Below are positions 43,061 through 49,987 of a DNA stretch of 64,000 nucleotides, piece by piece. Positions within the stretch are counted from its first letter, which is position 1. Every line of letters starts with the position of its first letter. A program made the position numbers and the translations under genes. The stretch comes from CAJQQY01 sp964564545 (GTDB taxonomy: Bacteria; Bacteroidota; Bacteroidia; Chitinophagales; Saprospiraceae): the NCBI GenBank assembly GCA_964564545.1, contig CAZMBP010000023.1:29250-93249 (forward strand), read 5' to 3'. A model generated the notes under the pieces. It was not told the origin of the DNA, made no database searches, and worked only from the letters and a program-made list of their open reading frames with translations.

Positions 43061-44122
43061 TTATTTCGATTTTTCACCTTTAAACCAATCCTTTAAAACT
43101 TCTTCTGCAATTTTTCCCTGAGGAGTATAATCTGCTGCACGGAATCTCGCTCGCCTCCCCTGACCTTCTCCTTGATAATTTGGATACCATTTCCAAAGAA
43201 AACCTCCGCCCCACCACTCTTCTTTCCAAAAAACTTCAAAGAGAGCTTCGATTGCATTTGCTTGGGCTTGTTGGTTAACTGGAATCTCAGTTCTTTGGTT
43301 TTCAAGTTCCCAATTTTTATGAGCACAACCATCAATACTCATATATCCATATTCAGTAAAAACAATTGGTTTACCAGTTTTCTGATAAAATCTACGAAGT
43401 TCTTTGACCGTCGGTTTCCATGCTTTTTTTAATTCTTCGATGGTAGGCGTTTTTGATTTTACCAAAGGAAAATAAGTATCAATTCCTACGAAATCTAATT
43501 CATCCCAAAATGAAACAGCCTGATAAGCATCCCAATTCGAAGCGTAAGTCAATTTTCCATCATAGATTTTTTTTACTGCTCTAATCAATCCTCTCCAATA
43601 TTTTTCTCTTTTTTTGACCGACTGCTTCACTTCTGTACCAATACAAAAAACTTCCACATTGAGGGAGTCTGCAATTTTTGCATAGGTCAAAATATAGTCT
43701 GTATAATCCGATTCCCACTTTTTCCAATCAGCATCATTATCAAAATCCAATTCTCCAATCCAACTTCCATGCATCCAGACATGTGGTTTGAGCAATACTT
43801 TTATATTACTTTCTTTTGCTAATCGAATAGTTTCAATTGTTCCGTCTGCTCGTTCTCCCCACCATTGACGACTAGTGTTGAATCGAACCATTGGTCCATC
43901 ATTGGGTGAAAAACCAAATGGCATCACCGCTATCCAATCTGCTCCGACATCATTTATTCGAACCATTGGATTATCAGAAAATGGATTAGAAGGAGCAACA
44001 AAGCTAAGTCCTTTCATTTTTTCGGTTGGTAATTCTAAGGATGAAGAACCCAGTTTTTCAGAAGGAGTATTGCAACAAAAACTAAAAAAGCAAAATGTAA
44101 TTAGGAGTGAAAATATTTTCAT
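43061..44122 (-). CDS. GH113-like glycoside hydrolase lipoprotein (TIM barrel)
   Basis: 353 aa. The signal peptide has a Cys-rich lipobox (FCFFSFCC). A TIM barrel of clan GH-A type follows: KGLSFVAPSNPF, DWIAVMPFGFSP, IKVLLKPHVWMHGSWIG, the acid/base Glu in VFCIGTEVKQS, FVGIDTYFPLV, the nucleophile Glu in PIVFTEYGYMS and the substrate aromatic in GGGFLWKWYPN. This pattern resembles family GH113 (endo-beta-1,4-mannanases and relatives); the exact substrate is inferred. As a lipoprotein it would act at the periplasm or cell surface. No SusC/SusD pair is nearby, so it is not part of a typical polysaccharide utilisation locus. Confidence 0.8.
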   Translation of the reverse strand: MKIFSLLITFCFFSFCCNTPSEKLGSSSLELPTEKMKGLSFVAPSNPFSDNPMVRINDVGADWIAVMPFGFSPNDGPMVRFNTSRQWWGERADGTIETIRLAKESNIKVLLKPHVWMHGSWIGELDFDNDADWKKWESDYTDYILTYAKIADSLNVEVFCIGTEVKQSVKKREKYWRGLIRAVKKIYDGKLTYASNWDAYQAVSFWDELDFVGIDTYFPLVKSKTPTIEELKKAWKPTVKELRRFYQKTGKPIVFTEYGYMSIDGCAHKNWELENQRTEIPVNQQAQANAIEALFEVFWKEEWWGGGFLWKWYPNYQGEGQGRRARFRAADYTPQGKIAEEVLKDWFKGEKSK

Positions 44123-44219
44123 TTTAGAATAATTTACTTTGGAACATTCAATATGTGTATTTGGTTGTATTCATAAGATGACTTCGAGTCACCTTGTGAG
44201 TAGAGAATCTTTTTATTTT

Positions 44220-44900
44220 TTAATAAACAAAAAACACATTCGGGTCAGGACAGTTCTCTGAAAACTCAACAAGTAATTTTTTACTTGTCACTCCTGGAAA
44301 ATCTCCTTCCCTACCCATCATATTTTTAATAATTTGAAAATGTAAATGTGGAACCCATCCTCCGTTTTCATTTCGATTTCCCATTGCTGTGAATGCTGAA
44401 CCTTTTTTGATAAACATTCCTTTTTCCAAATTTTTAAGTGAAGCTAAATTTAAATGTCCATACAATGTGTAAAAGATAAAACTATCTAATTCATGTTCCA
44501 AAATGATCGTCGCTCCATAATCCAAATGTAATTCATTGTATTGAAAACTGTGAACTCTTCCTTCAAGCGGTGCATAAACTTCTGTCCCTACCTCAGACCA
44601 CCAATCTACCCCAAGATGAATATCTCGATTTTCAGCTTCATTTTTAAAATTATTACTTTGTTGATAAAGCACTCGCTTCTCCAAGTATCCTCCTACTCCA
44701 ACTTTCGCCTTATTTTTATTTAATTCCTTTTGAATATAAAAATCTAATCCATCATAAGTCTGAATTGATTCCAAATCCAAATTAGGAGATTTTGCATTTA
44801 AATCAATTTTACAAAAATCTTCCTTTTTAAAAGACTTTCCTAAAAGAGGAAAAAATTCAGTTTGGTACTTTTTTAATAAGGTTAAAAGCATTTTTTGCAT
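44220..44900 (-). CDS. M23 family (LytM-type) metallopeptidase, no visible signal peptide
   Basis: 226 aa. The M23 core is complete: HLGVDWW (first His and Asp ligands, HxxxD), YGHLNLA and HLHFQI (HxH). The domain covers about 90-215 with typical VYAPLEGRVHSF and GATIILEHE. Most M23 enzymes cleave peptidoglycan crosslinks in the periplasm, but here the N-terminus (MQKMLLTLLKKYQTEFFPLL) is amphipathic without a signal peptide. Either the start is wrong, export is non-classical, or the enzyme acts on another substrate. No partner gene is adjacent. Confidence 0.85.
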   Translation of the reverse strand: MQKMLLTLLKKYQTEFFPLLGKSFKKEDFCKIDLNAKSPNLDLESIQTYDGLDFYIQKELNKNKAKVGVGGYLEKRVLYQQSNNFKNEAENRDIHLGVDWWSEVGTEVYAPLEGRVHSFQYNELHLDYGATIILEHELDSFIFYTLYGHLNLASLKNLEKGMFIKKGSAFTAMGNRNENGGWVPHLHFQIIKNMMGREGDFPGVTSKKLLVEFSENCPDPNVFFVY

Positions 44901-45101
44901 TTGAAAATTATAAAATCAACAATAAAAACTCATTTTTATTGAATAAAACATAAAATAAGATTTAAATCAGTTTAAAATCGAAAACCAATATTGAAAATCA
45001 TCTAATAGATCTCTGTTTTCAATAAGTTAAATTGTCATTCATTTAATTTTTTTGATAATTTTTTGAATGAAATACAAAATTTCAACTAATTCATTAAATA
45101 A

Positions 45102-45134
45102 TTTGCATTAAAAACAGAAATGAGCGTATATTTG
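45102..45134 (+). promoter_or_regulatory. Consensus Bacteroidota promoter of the tRNA-like RNA unit
   Basis: -33 TTTG (45102-45105) and -7 TATATTTG (45127-45134, TAnnTTTG followed by TC) separated by 21 nt. This is the best complete promoter in the window. The implied start of transcription is near 45141, about 80 nt before the tRNA-like structure. Confidence 0.75.
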
Positions 45135-45221
45135 TCTTATCAACGTTAACGAACGATGACATAATTTCAAATGAATAATTTTTTAATCAACTATAAAGCT
45201 ATTCATTAAATTTTAAAATAC

Positions 45222-45341
45222 TGTAAGGTGATGAAATTAGGCAGCCATGCCCTCTTGTCTCGGGGGTGAAGAATCCGAAATAAATTCTGAGTAATCAGAA
45301 CTAATCGCTTCGTGAAGGTTCGAGTCCTTCTCTTACAGCCA
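45222..45341 (+). tRNA. tRNA-like RNA, class-II-like with very long variable region, CCA encoded (identity uncertain, apparent GTC anticodon)
   Basis: A cloverleaf can be drawn: acceptor TGTAAGG (45222-45228) with TCTTACA (45331-45337), discriminator G and CCA (45339-45341); D arm ATG/CAT with AAATTAGGCAGC loop (GG conserved); anticodon stem CCCTC/GGGGG with 7-nt loop TTGTCTC; T arm GAAGG-TTCGAGT-CCTTC. The D-arm text resembles tRNA-Leu, but loop positions 34-36 read GTC and position 37 is T, which is unusual. The variable region (45267-45313, 47 nt) is far longer than normal, with a closing GAAG/CTTC stem and an inner hairpin TTCTGA-GTAA-TCAGAA. Total 120 nt. It may be a diverged tRNA-Leu/Ser, a tRNA-like regulator or a pseudo-tRNA. 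Confidence 0.55.
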
Positions 45342-45402
45342 ATAAATTTGCAACGGCAAATTTATCCTTGTGAAAATTTAAATTCCTAGTTAATTTTTCA
45401 CA
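45342..45402 (+). ncRNA. Two hairpins in the 3' part of the tRNA-like transcript
   Basis: Directly after CCA comes a perfect 10-bp stem ATAAATTTGC/GCAAATTTAT with loop AACG (45342-45365). A second stem TGTGAAAA/TTTTCACA follows (45369-45376 with 45395-45402). Together with the terminator they form a structured tail that is normally absent from tRNA precursors. Confidence 0.55.
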
Positions 45403-45410
45403 GCTAGTAA

Positions 45411-45446
45411 AAAAGCCCTTGGTAATTAATTTCACCAAGGGCTTTT
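45411..45446 (+). terminator. Terminator of the tRNA-like RNA unit
   Basis: Perfect 13-bp stem AAAAGCCCTTGGT / ACCAAGGGCTTTT with a 10-nt loop, followed by GTCGTTT. The T-run is short, but the stem's own 3' TTTT contributes. Confidence 0.8.
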
Positions 45447-45517
45447 GTCGTTTACAACGACGAAGTTCATTTTTGATCTTAAAATATATTTAGGAAGATT
45501 TTTGTCGAAAAAAAGAA

Positions 45518-45603
45518 TGCAGCCCCTTTTTTTTAATTTTACATAATTAACGTCAAAACAATTTGTAAAAATTAAAAACTAGTGAGAGTAGAAAGGGGCT
45601 GCA
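45518..45603. repeat. Inverted repeat with 12-bp perfect outer stem
   Basis: Outer arms TGCAGCCCCTTT (45518-45529) and AAAGGGGCTGCA (45592-45603). Inner imperfect arms are TTTTTAATTTTACA with TGTAAAAATTAAAAA (45564-45578). It lies between the tRNA-like unit and the HD gene, the last recognisable element in the 780-bp gene-free stretch 44901-45680. The first part of that stretch (44901-45100) shows only AT-rich sequence. Confidence 0.75.
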
Positions 45604-45680
45604 CCTTTATATAGATTGATGAGTTTTTAACCATTAGTATTACGATTATCACCACTCAAACGCTGCCACCTTTTTATATT

Positions 45681-46274
45681 TTATTCATTTTCATAGCTCG
45701 CCACCAATTCCTTCAGTTCTTGCAGATACTCTTGTTTCTTTGATTCTCTTCTTGCTAAAGTTGTTCCTGTAAAATAATTATGACCACCAATAAATCCGAC
45801 TTGTAGTCGATTCCATGACTCTTCATCCGAAACCACTTTATATTCTTTGAATTCTTCGTACAAAGTATTTCCAATAGAATAAAAATCATTTCGACCTAAA
45901 TAATCCAAATCTGCATCACAGATAATCTCTTCCAATAAATTTTTAGGAGCCTGAGGAATTTTGGTAGCCATGATCATTCCGCAGATTTTTTCAATATCAT
46001 CTTCAGAATAACCAAATTGAGGTAAATTATTTCTAGCTATCTCACAGCCTTTCTCTTCGTGATTGGTATATGTCTCGGTAAATCCACAATCATGAAAAAG
46101 CGCTGCAGTTTTGAGAAGTTTAGTTTCCTTTCGAGAGATACTTTCTGCCAGACAGAGTTCGCTCGTTATTTTAAGCACATCAAGAGTATGATGCATTCCG
46201 TGATAAGTGAGTTTATTAGTTAACTCTCTTTTCATTTTATTTAAAATAAATAATTTAGCAGCTCTGTAGTCCAT
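45681..46274 (-). CDS. HD domain phosphohydrolase
   Basis: About 197 aa from the ATG at 46274 (MDYRAAKLFILNKMKREL). The frame is open to 46418, but the upstream part translates a repeat element and a poly-T/A tract, so a downstream start is preferred. HD metal ligands: His in YHGMHHTLDVLKI, HD in AALFHDCGF and a later Asp in ICDADLDYLGR. Between them KGCEIARNNLPQFGYSEDDI is typical of HD hydrolases with YHxxxH motifs. It probably hydrolyses a phosphomonoester or phosphodiester in the cytoplasm; the substrate is unknown. It may be co-transcribed with the DUF4920 gene upstream. Confidence 0.85.
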   Translation of the reverse strand: MDYRAAKLFILNKMKRELTNKLTYHGMHHTLDVLKITSELCLAESISRKETKLLKTAALFHDCGFTETYTNHEEKGCEIARNNLPQFGYSEDDIEKICGMIMATKIPQAPKNLLEEIICDADLDYLGRNDFYSIGNTLYEEFKEYKVVSDEESWNRLQVGFIGGHNYFTGTTLARRESKKQEYLQELKELVASYENE

Positions 46275-46380
46275 AAAGTGTTGAGAAAATAAAACCATAA
46301 TAGTAAGAACCCGATCAATCCTTAATTTATTATTTTTTTTTTGGAAAAAAAACAAGATCGAAAGGTTTCGTAAAAAAACT

Positions 46381-46477
46381 GCTAAACTATTTTGCTCCGC
46401 AATTGCTCTACTCTTCAATAATATCTGCTTTAATCAAAGCAATAAAGTAGAACAGAAGCGAAGCAAAACAGCTTAAC
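46381..46477 (-). repeat. Inverted repeat of the GTTTTGCTTCGC family, copy 1
   Basis: 32-nt arms at 46381-46412 and 46446-46477, with 24 of 32 positions complementary as DNA. Five of the eight mismatches become G-U pairs in minus-strand RNA, the sense of both flanking genes. It shares CTGTTTTGCTTCGC with 54248-54306. Confidence 0.75.
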
Positions 46478-46483
46478 ATTTTT

Positions 46484-47011
46484 CTACTGTTTATCTTCAG
46501 CAGTTTTTTTCATCTCTTGTTCTGCTAAAAGCATAACACCCGCTGCCATAAATTTAAGCTCTTCTTTTGGTTCAGTTATTTTCGCAATTTCCTCTTTTGA
46601 GGCACCACCATCTTCTGCTAAATGTTGCAACTCATCAACTGGAGTAACTTCTCGAAAAGCTTTTCCTTCCATGACAACCTTTCTTCCTTCACAATCTTTT
46701 GGTAAGAAAAAACCATAGTCTTTAAATTTCACAAACATTTCACGACCATCTTCTGAAACGATATTTACCCAACATCCTTTCTTTTTGCAAACGCTTTCTA
46801 CTGTTCCTGTAACTTTGGTTTCTATTGAATCTAATTGATCCATTTTGGTTAGTAATTCATTAAAAGTAAGTGCATTATCTGCTGTAATTTTTTCTCCAAA
46901 AATTTGATCAGTAGCTTTCTCTTCTGCAACTTGTTCAGCACTCTTTGTTGCTTCACCGCATGCTGCTAAAACTAAAATCGTAGTCATTAATAATAGAAAA
47001 TTTTTAAACAT
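46484..47011 (-). CDS. DUF4920 domain lipoprotein
   Basis: 175 aa. Signal peptide with lipobox VLAAC (Cys18). The mature region has the DUF4920 (OB-like) pattern: FGEKITADNALTFNELLTKM, TKVTGTVESVCKKKGCWVNI with the paired cysteines, VKFKDYGFFLPKDCEGRKVV and MEGKAFREVTPVDELQHLAE. Function is unknown; the CxxxxCW motif could bind metal or form a disulfide. The protein is probably anchored in a periplasm-facing membrane leaflet. It lies upstream of the HD gene on the same strand, with a hairpin element in the gap. Confidence 0.88.
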   Translation of the reverse strand: MFKNFLLLMTTILVLAACGEATKSAEQVAEEKATDQIFGEKITADNALTFNELLTKMDQLDSIETKVTGTVESVCKKKGCWVNIVSEDGREMFVKFKDYGFFLPKDCEGRKVVMEGKAFREVTPVDELQHLAEDGGASKEEIAKITEPKEELKFMAAGVMLLAEQEMKKTAEDKQ

Positions 47012-47339
47012 TTTTCCTGAGTTTAATTTGATAAAAAATATTGTATGTTAAATTCGTTTTTGATAAAAATTAATCAAAAGTAAAGATAAACAATTCTTTT
47101 CCGCTAATATTTTTTTAAAATGAAAAAATTTAAACAATATTAGATGTAGAAATAAGTTAATAATACGCATTTCTATTTTTAGTGAACTTTTGTTCGTCCT
47201 AAAAATCTTACTTCAAAAAAAGAATAAAGCTTCACTTTCCAAAAAAGAGCATAAAACATAAGGAAATTTTACAATACATAATTTTATTTTTGGTTCAGCC
47301 TAATTCACCTGCATTTTTGCAGATTTAAAATCCAAAAGC
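47012..47339 (+). promoter_or_regulatory. Divergent intergenic region with promoter of the MORN-caspase gene
   Basis: 328 bp, AT-rich, no gene. Near its right end are TTTG (47289-47292) and CATTTTTG (47312-47319), spaced 19 nt. This is a good -33 and a 7-of-8 -7 element that would start transcription about 14 nt before the ATG at 47340. No repeat was recognised in the rest. Confidence 0.5.
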
Positions 47340-49043
47340 ATGAGACGATTAATTTGTATTGTAGTGATGATTTCCATCGCTTTTCTTCAGACATCAACAG
47401 CACAATGTATCAAAGGAAATTGTTTTAACGGCACAGGTACTTTTATGTACCCGAGTGGCGCTAAATATATTGGTACATTTAAAGGTGGTAAAATGCATGG
47501 CGACGGTGCGCTGTATTTTAGCAACGGAAATAAATATTTTGGTCAATGGGTAGAACAGTATCGAGAGGGAAAAGGAAAGATGGTTTTTGCTAATGGTGAT
47601 ACCTATCGTGGTAATTTCAAAAGGGGAAAAATGAACGGCAGAGGAAATATGGAATTTAGAAACGGAAGTCGCTACGAAGGAAATTGGTCAGATGATGTCA
47701 TTTCTGGAAAAGGAAAATTTTTCTTTACCGATGGAAAAAGATACGAAGGTGATTTTCGGAATGGAAAGATGCATGGTGAAGGGACGATGATTTACCAAGA
47801 CAAATCCAGATTTGTAGGAGCTTGGAAAAACAATCAACGAGATGGTCATGGAACTTTGACCCAAGCAAATGGAACTGCTGTAGTTGGTGTTTGGGCAAAT
47901 GATAACTTTCTCGATGATAATTCAGAAGGAACGGCTATTGCTCAAAATAATAATTATAATCAGTCAACAACCGCTTCCAACTTTCCATCAAACTCAGATG
48001 CAAATGCGAATGACAAAGCACTTCGTGATTGTAACAAAGCAGATTGTATGAGTGGTCATGGAAAATTTACTTATTCAGATGGAAGTCGTTATGTCGGTAC
48101 TTTTAAAAATAGATATCCTCATGGCGAAGGAACTTGCTTTTATTCCAATGGTGATAAATATGTCGGAGGTTGGGAAAACCATGCTCCTCATGGCGAAGGA
48201 ATTATGTATTACAAACATGGTCGAGTTCTTGGAGCTCTTTGGAATAATGGAAATGTAATTAAAGAATTAGAAAGTGGTGATACTCCAATTGGAAATGAAT
48301 ATGTTGAAGTGGATCAAAGTGCTAATGTGAAAATTTGGGCTGTGGTCGTTGGAGTTGCAAGATACCAACATATGCCTGTTTTGAAATATACAGATGATGA
48401 TGCTTACCACACTTATGCTTTTTTGAAAAGTCCAGAAGGAGGAGCATTACCTGACAATCAAATAAAAGTTTTGATTGATGAAGATGCTACTCGTGGAAAT
48501 ATTTTGCGAACAATGCGAAATGTTTTCCTTCGAGCCGATGAAAATGATGTCGTGATTTTGTATTTTTCAGGACACGGATTACCTGGTTCATTTTTACCAG
48601 TTGATTTTGATGGATTCAATAATAAAGTCGGACATGAAGATGTTAAAGCCATATTTAAAGAATCAAAAGCGAAGCATAAACTTTGCCTTGCAGATGCTTG
48701 TCACTCAGGAACTTTGACTGCGATGCGAAGTGCACCGCTCGAAAGTACTTTGAAAAAATACTATTCTGCATTTGATAATTCTACTGGAGGGACAGCTTTA
48801 TTGATGTCATCAAAAGGAGAAGAATATTCCTTGGAGGATCAAGGTTTACGTCAAGGAATTTTTAGTCACTATTTAATCAGAGGATTAAAAGGTGAAGCGG
48901 ATAGAAATAAAAATAAAATTGTAACGATTCAAGAGTTGTATGATTTCGTATTTAAAAAAGTAAGAAATTACACCGGTAATGCGCAATCACCAACCTTGAC
49001 TGGAATCTACGATTCAAGAATGCCAGTTTCGGTTATTCGATAA
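47340..49043 (+). CDS. Exported MORN-repeat protein with C-terminal caspase (peptidase C14) domain
   Basis: 567 aa. The signal peptide ends near residue 21. Residues about 28-190 and 235-305 are MORN repeats (YPSGAKYIGTFKGGKMHGDG, NGDTYRGNFKRGKMNGRG, YSDGSRYVGTFKNRYPHGEG), interrupted by an Asn/Ser-rich linker (about 195-228). A caspase-like domain occupies 330-567: VVVGVARYQ, catalytic His412 in VVILYFSGHG, catalytic Cys454 in LCLADACHSG, and SSKGEEYSLEDQGLRQGIFS near the substrate pocket. Clan CD dyad residues are intact, so it is probably an active Lys/Arg-type cysteine protease in the periplasm or outside the cell. MORN repeats may bind lipid or glycan. Its target is unknown. Confidence 0.93.
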   Translation: MRRLICIVVMISIAFLQTSTAQCIKGNCFNGTGTFMYPSGAKYIGTFKGGKMHGDGALYFSNGNKYFGQWVEQYREGKGKMVFANGDTYRGNFKRGKMNGRGNMEFRNGSRYEGNWSDDVISGKGKFFFTDGKRYEGDFRNGKMHGEGTMIYQDKSRFVGAWKNNQRDGHGTLTQANGTAVVGVWANDNFLDDNSEGTAIAQNNNYNQSTTASNFPSNSDANANDKALRDCNKADCMSGHGKFTYSDGSRYVGTFKNRYPHGEGTCFYSNGDKYVGGWENHAPHGEGIMYYKHGRVLGALWNNGNVIKELESGDTPIGNEYVEVDQSANVKIWAVVVGVARYQHMPVLKYTDDDAYHTYAFLKSPEGGALPDNQIKVLIDEDATRGNILRTMRNVFLRADENDVVILYFSGHGLPGSFLPVDFDGFNNKVGHEDVKAIFKESKAKHKLCLADACHSGTLTAMRSAPLESTLKKYYSAFDNSTGGTALLMSSKGEEYSLEDQGLRQGIFSHYLIRGLKGEADRNKNKIVTIQELYDFVFKKVRNYTGNAQSPTLTGIYDSRMPVSVIR

Positions 49044-49143
49044 AAAATTAAAGGTTAACTTTTTATCATTAAAGGTAAAGGTTAACGAAAGATGCTGTTG
49101 TCAGAATTGGTTTTCCCAGAAGAGGGAAAATTAAATTTATTGT

Positions 49144-49176
49144 AATCAGTCGTCCAGGGTAATTGGACGGCTGATT
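49144..49176 (+). terminator. Intrinsic terminator of the MORN-caspase gene
   Basis: 13-bp stem AATCAGTCGTCCA / TGGACGGCTGATT (one G-U) with a 7-nt loop, followed by TTTTTTTTCTTTTT. Confidence 0.9.
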
Positions 49177-49202
49177 TTTTTTCTTTTTATAGAAACTCTA
49201 GC

Positions 49203-49253
49203 CAAACTTCTCAAATCATAAATCCTTGTTCGTTATTCGATATTCCCTATCTC
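49203..49253 (+). repeat. Single arm of the TTGTTCGATATTCG repeat family
   Basis: AAACTTCTCAAATCATAAAT then CCTTGTTCGTTATTCGATAT then TCCCTATCTC. It matches the right arm of 24815-24869 with few changes, but no inverted partner is present here. It lies upstream of the SRPBCC gene. Confidence 0.75.
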
Positions 49254-49262
49254 TTTATTCAT

Positions 49263-49270
49263 TATATTTG
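49263..49270 (+). promoter_or_regulatory. Bacteroidota -7 element of the SRPBCC gene
   Basis: TATATTTG followed by CC. The implied transcription start (about 49277) excludes the in-frame ATG at 49276 and supports the ATG at 49312. Confidence 0.55.
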
Positions 49271-49311
49271 CCGCGTTGATTTTTTACAAAAAAACTTCAA
49301 ACCTCCAGCAA

Positions 49312-49869
49312 ATGATGAGAATCTTACAAAATATATTTTTTGGAATCATTGCCTTTATTGCAGCGATGGTTGTCGTTTCTTTTTTCCTTCCTGAAAAATA
49401 TACCGTCGAAAAATCCATTCACATCAATGCTCCAGTCGAAATAGTTTTTCAACAAATCAATGATTTAAAAAACTGGGAAGAATGGTCATACTTCATGAAC
49501 CTTGATCCAGAATGGACTACAGATTTTGGGAATTGGACTTTCGGAAAAGACGCTGCCTTCCGCTGGAAAAGTAAAAAATTGGGCAATGGTCAACTCAAAA
49601 TAATCGAAAGTATTCCTAATAAAAGAATACTCGTTCACTTTGATTATGCTGAGCCTGGAAAAGGTGGTGATGCCCTTTATTTTTTCAAACAAGAAAATGA
49701 TGGAACCTCTGCAACATTCCGATTAGAATTTCCAGTTCCACTAACTCCAAAAGATAAATTCGAAAATATATTTTTCGAAAAGGAAAATAACGAACCTCAA
49801 TTCGATTATAGCCTAAAGCAGCTCAAAAGAGTTAGCGAACGAAAGTTCCAAGAAAAACTAAATAATTAA
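49312..49869 (+). CDS. Membrane-anchored SRPBCC (START-like) family protein
   Basis: 185 aa from MMRILQNIFFGIIAFIAAMV. One N-terminal membrane helix is followed by an SRPBCC/polyketide-cyclase-like fold: YTVEKSIHINAPVEIVFQQI, NDLKNWEEWSYFMNLDPEW, AFRWKSKKLGNGQLKIIE, ILVHFDYAEPGKGG and TFRLEFPVPL. These proteins form a hydrophobic cavity for small ligands. No catalytic residues can be pointed to. It is probably a single gene; it faces the next gene in the same direction after a 118-bp gap containing a hairpin. Confidence 0.82.
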   Translation: MMRILQNIFFGIIAFIAAMVVVSFFLPEKYTVEKSIHINAPVEIVFQQINDLKNWEEWSYFMNLDPEWTTDFGNWTFGKDAAFRWKSKKLGNGQLKIIESIPNKRILVHFDYAEPGKGGDALYFFKQENDGTSATFRLEFPVPLTPKDKFENIFFEKENNEPQFDYSLKQLKRVSERKFQEKLNN

Positions 49870-49879
49870 TAGTGAATAT

Positions 49880-49932
49880 ATAATGGTGAATAGTGAATGT
49901 TCCCACAATAGGATTAATCATTCACCATAAAA
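49880..49932. repeat. Hairpin with GGTGAATAGTGAATG words
   Basis: ATGGTGAATAGTGAATG near 49883 faces ATCATTCACCAT near 49918-49929, giving a 9-bp stem plus partial extension. It lies in the gap between the SRPBCC and DUF4837 genes. Confidence 0.5.
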
Positions 49933-49987
49933 TAAGAATGCGCCAAAAACTACTTCCTTCGCATCTTGTTTATAGTTAAGAAAGAAA

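Noticed and set aside
43061..44900. Polysaccharide utilisation locus around the GH113-like enzyme
   Set aside because: No SusC/SusD pair, no other glycosidases and no hybrid two-component regulator nearby.
45222..45341. Signal recognition particle RNA or tmRNA as identity of the tRNA-like RNA
   Set aside because: The SRP GGAAGGAAGCAGC-type motif is absent, and the acceptor closes within 120 nt without a tag-coding region, so neither fits.
46275..46418. N-terminal extension of the HD protein
   Set aside because: It translates an inverted-repeat arm and a T/A tract; the conserved part starts at the ATG at 46274.
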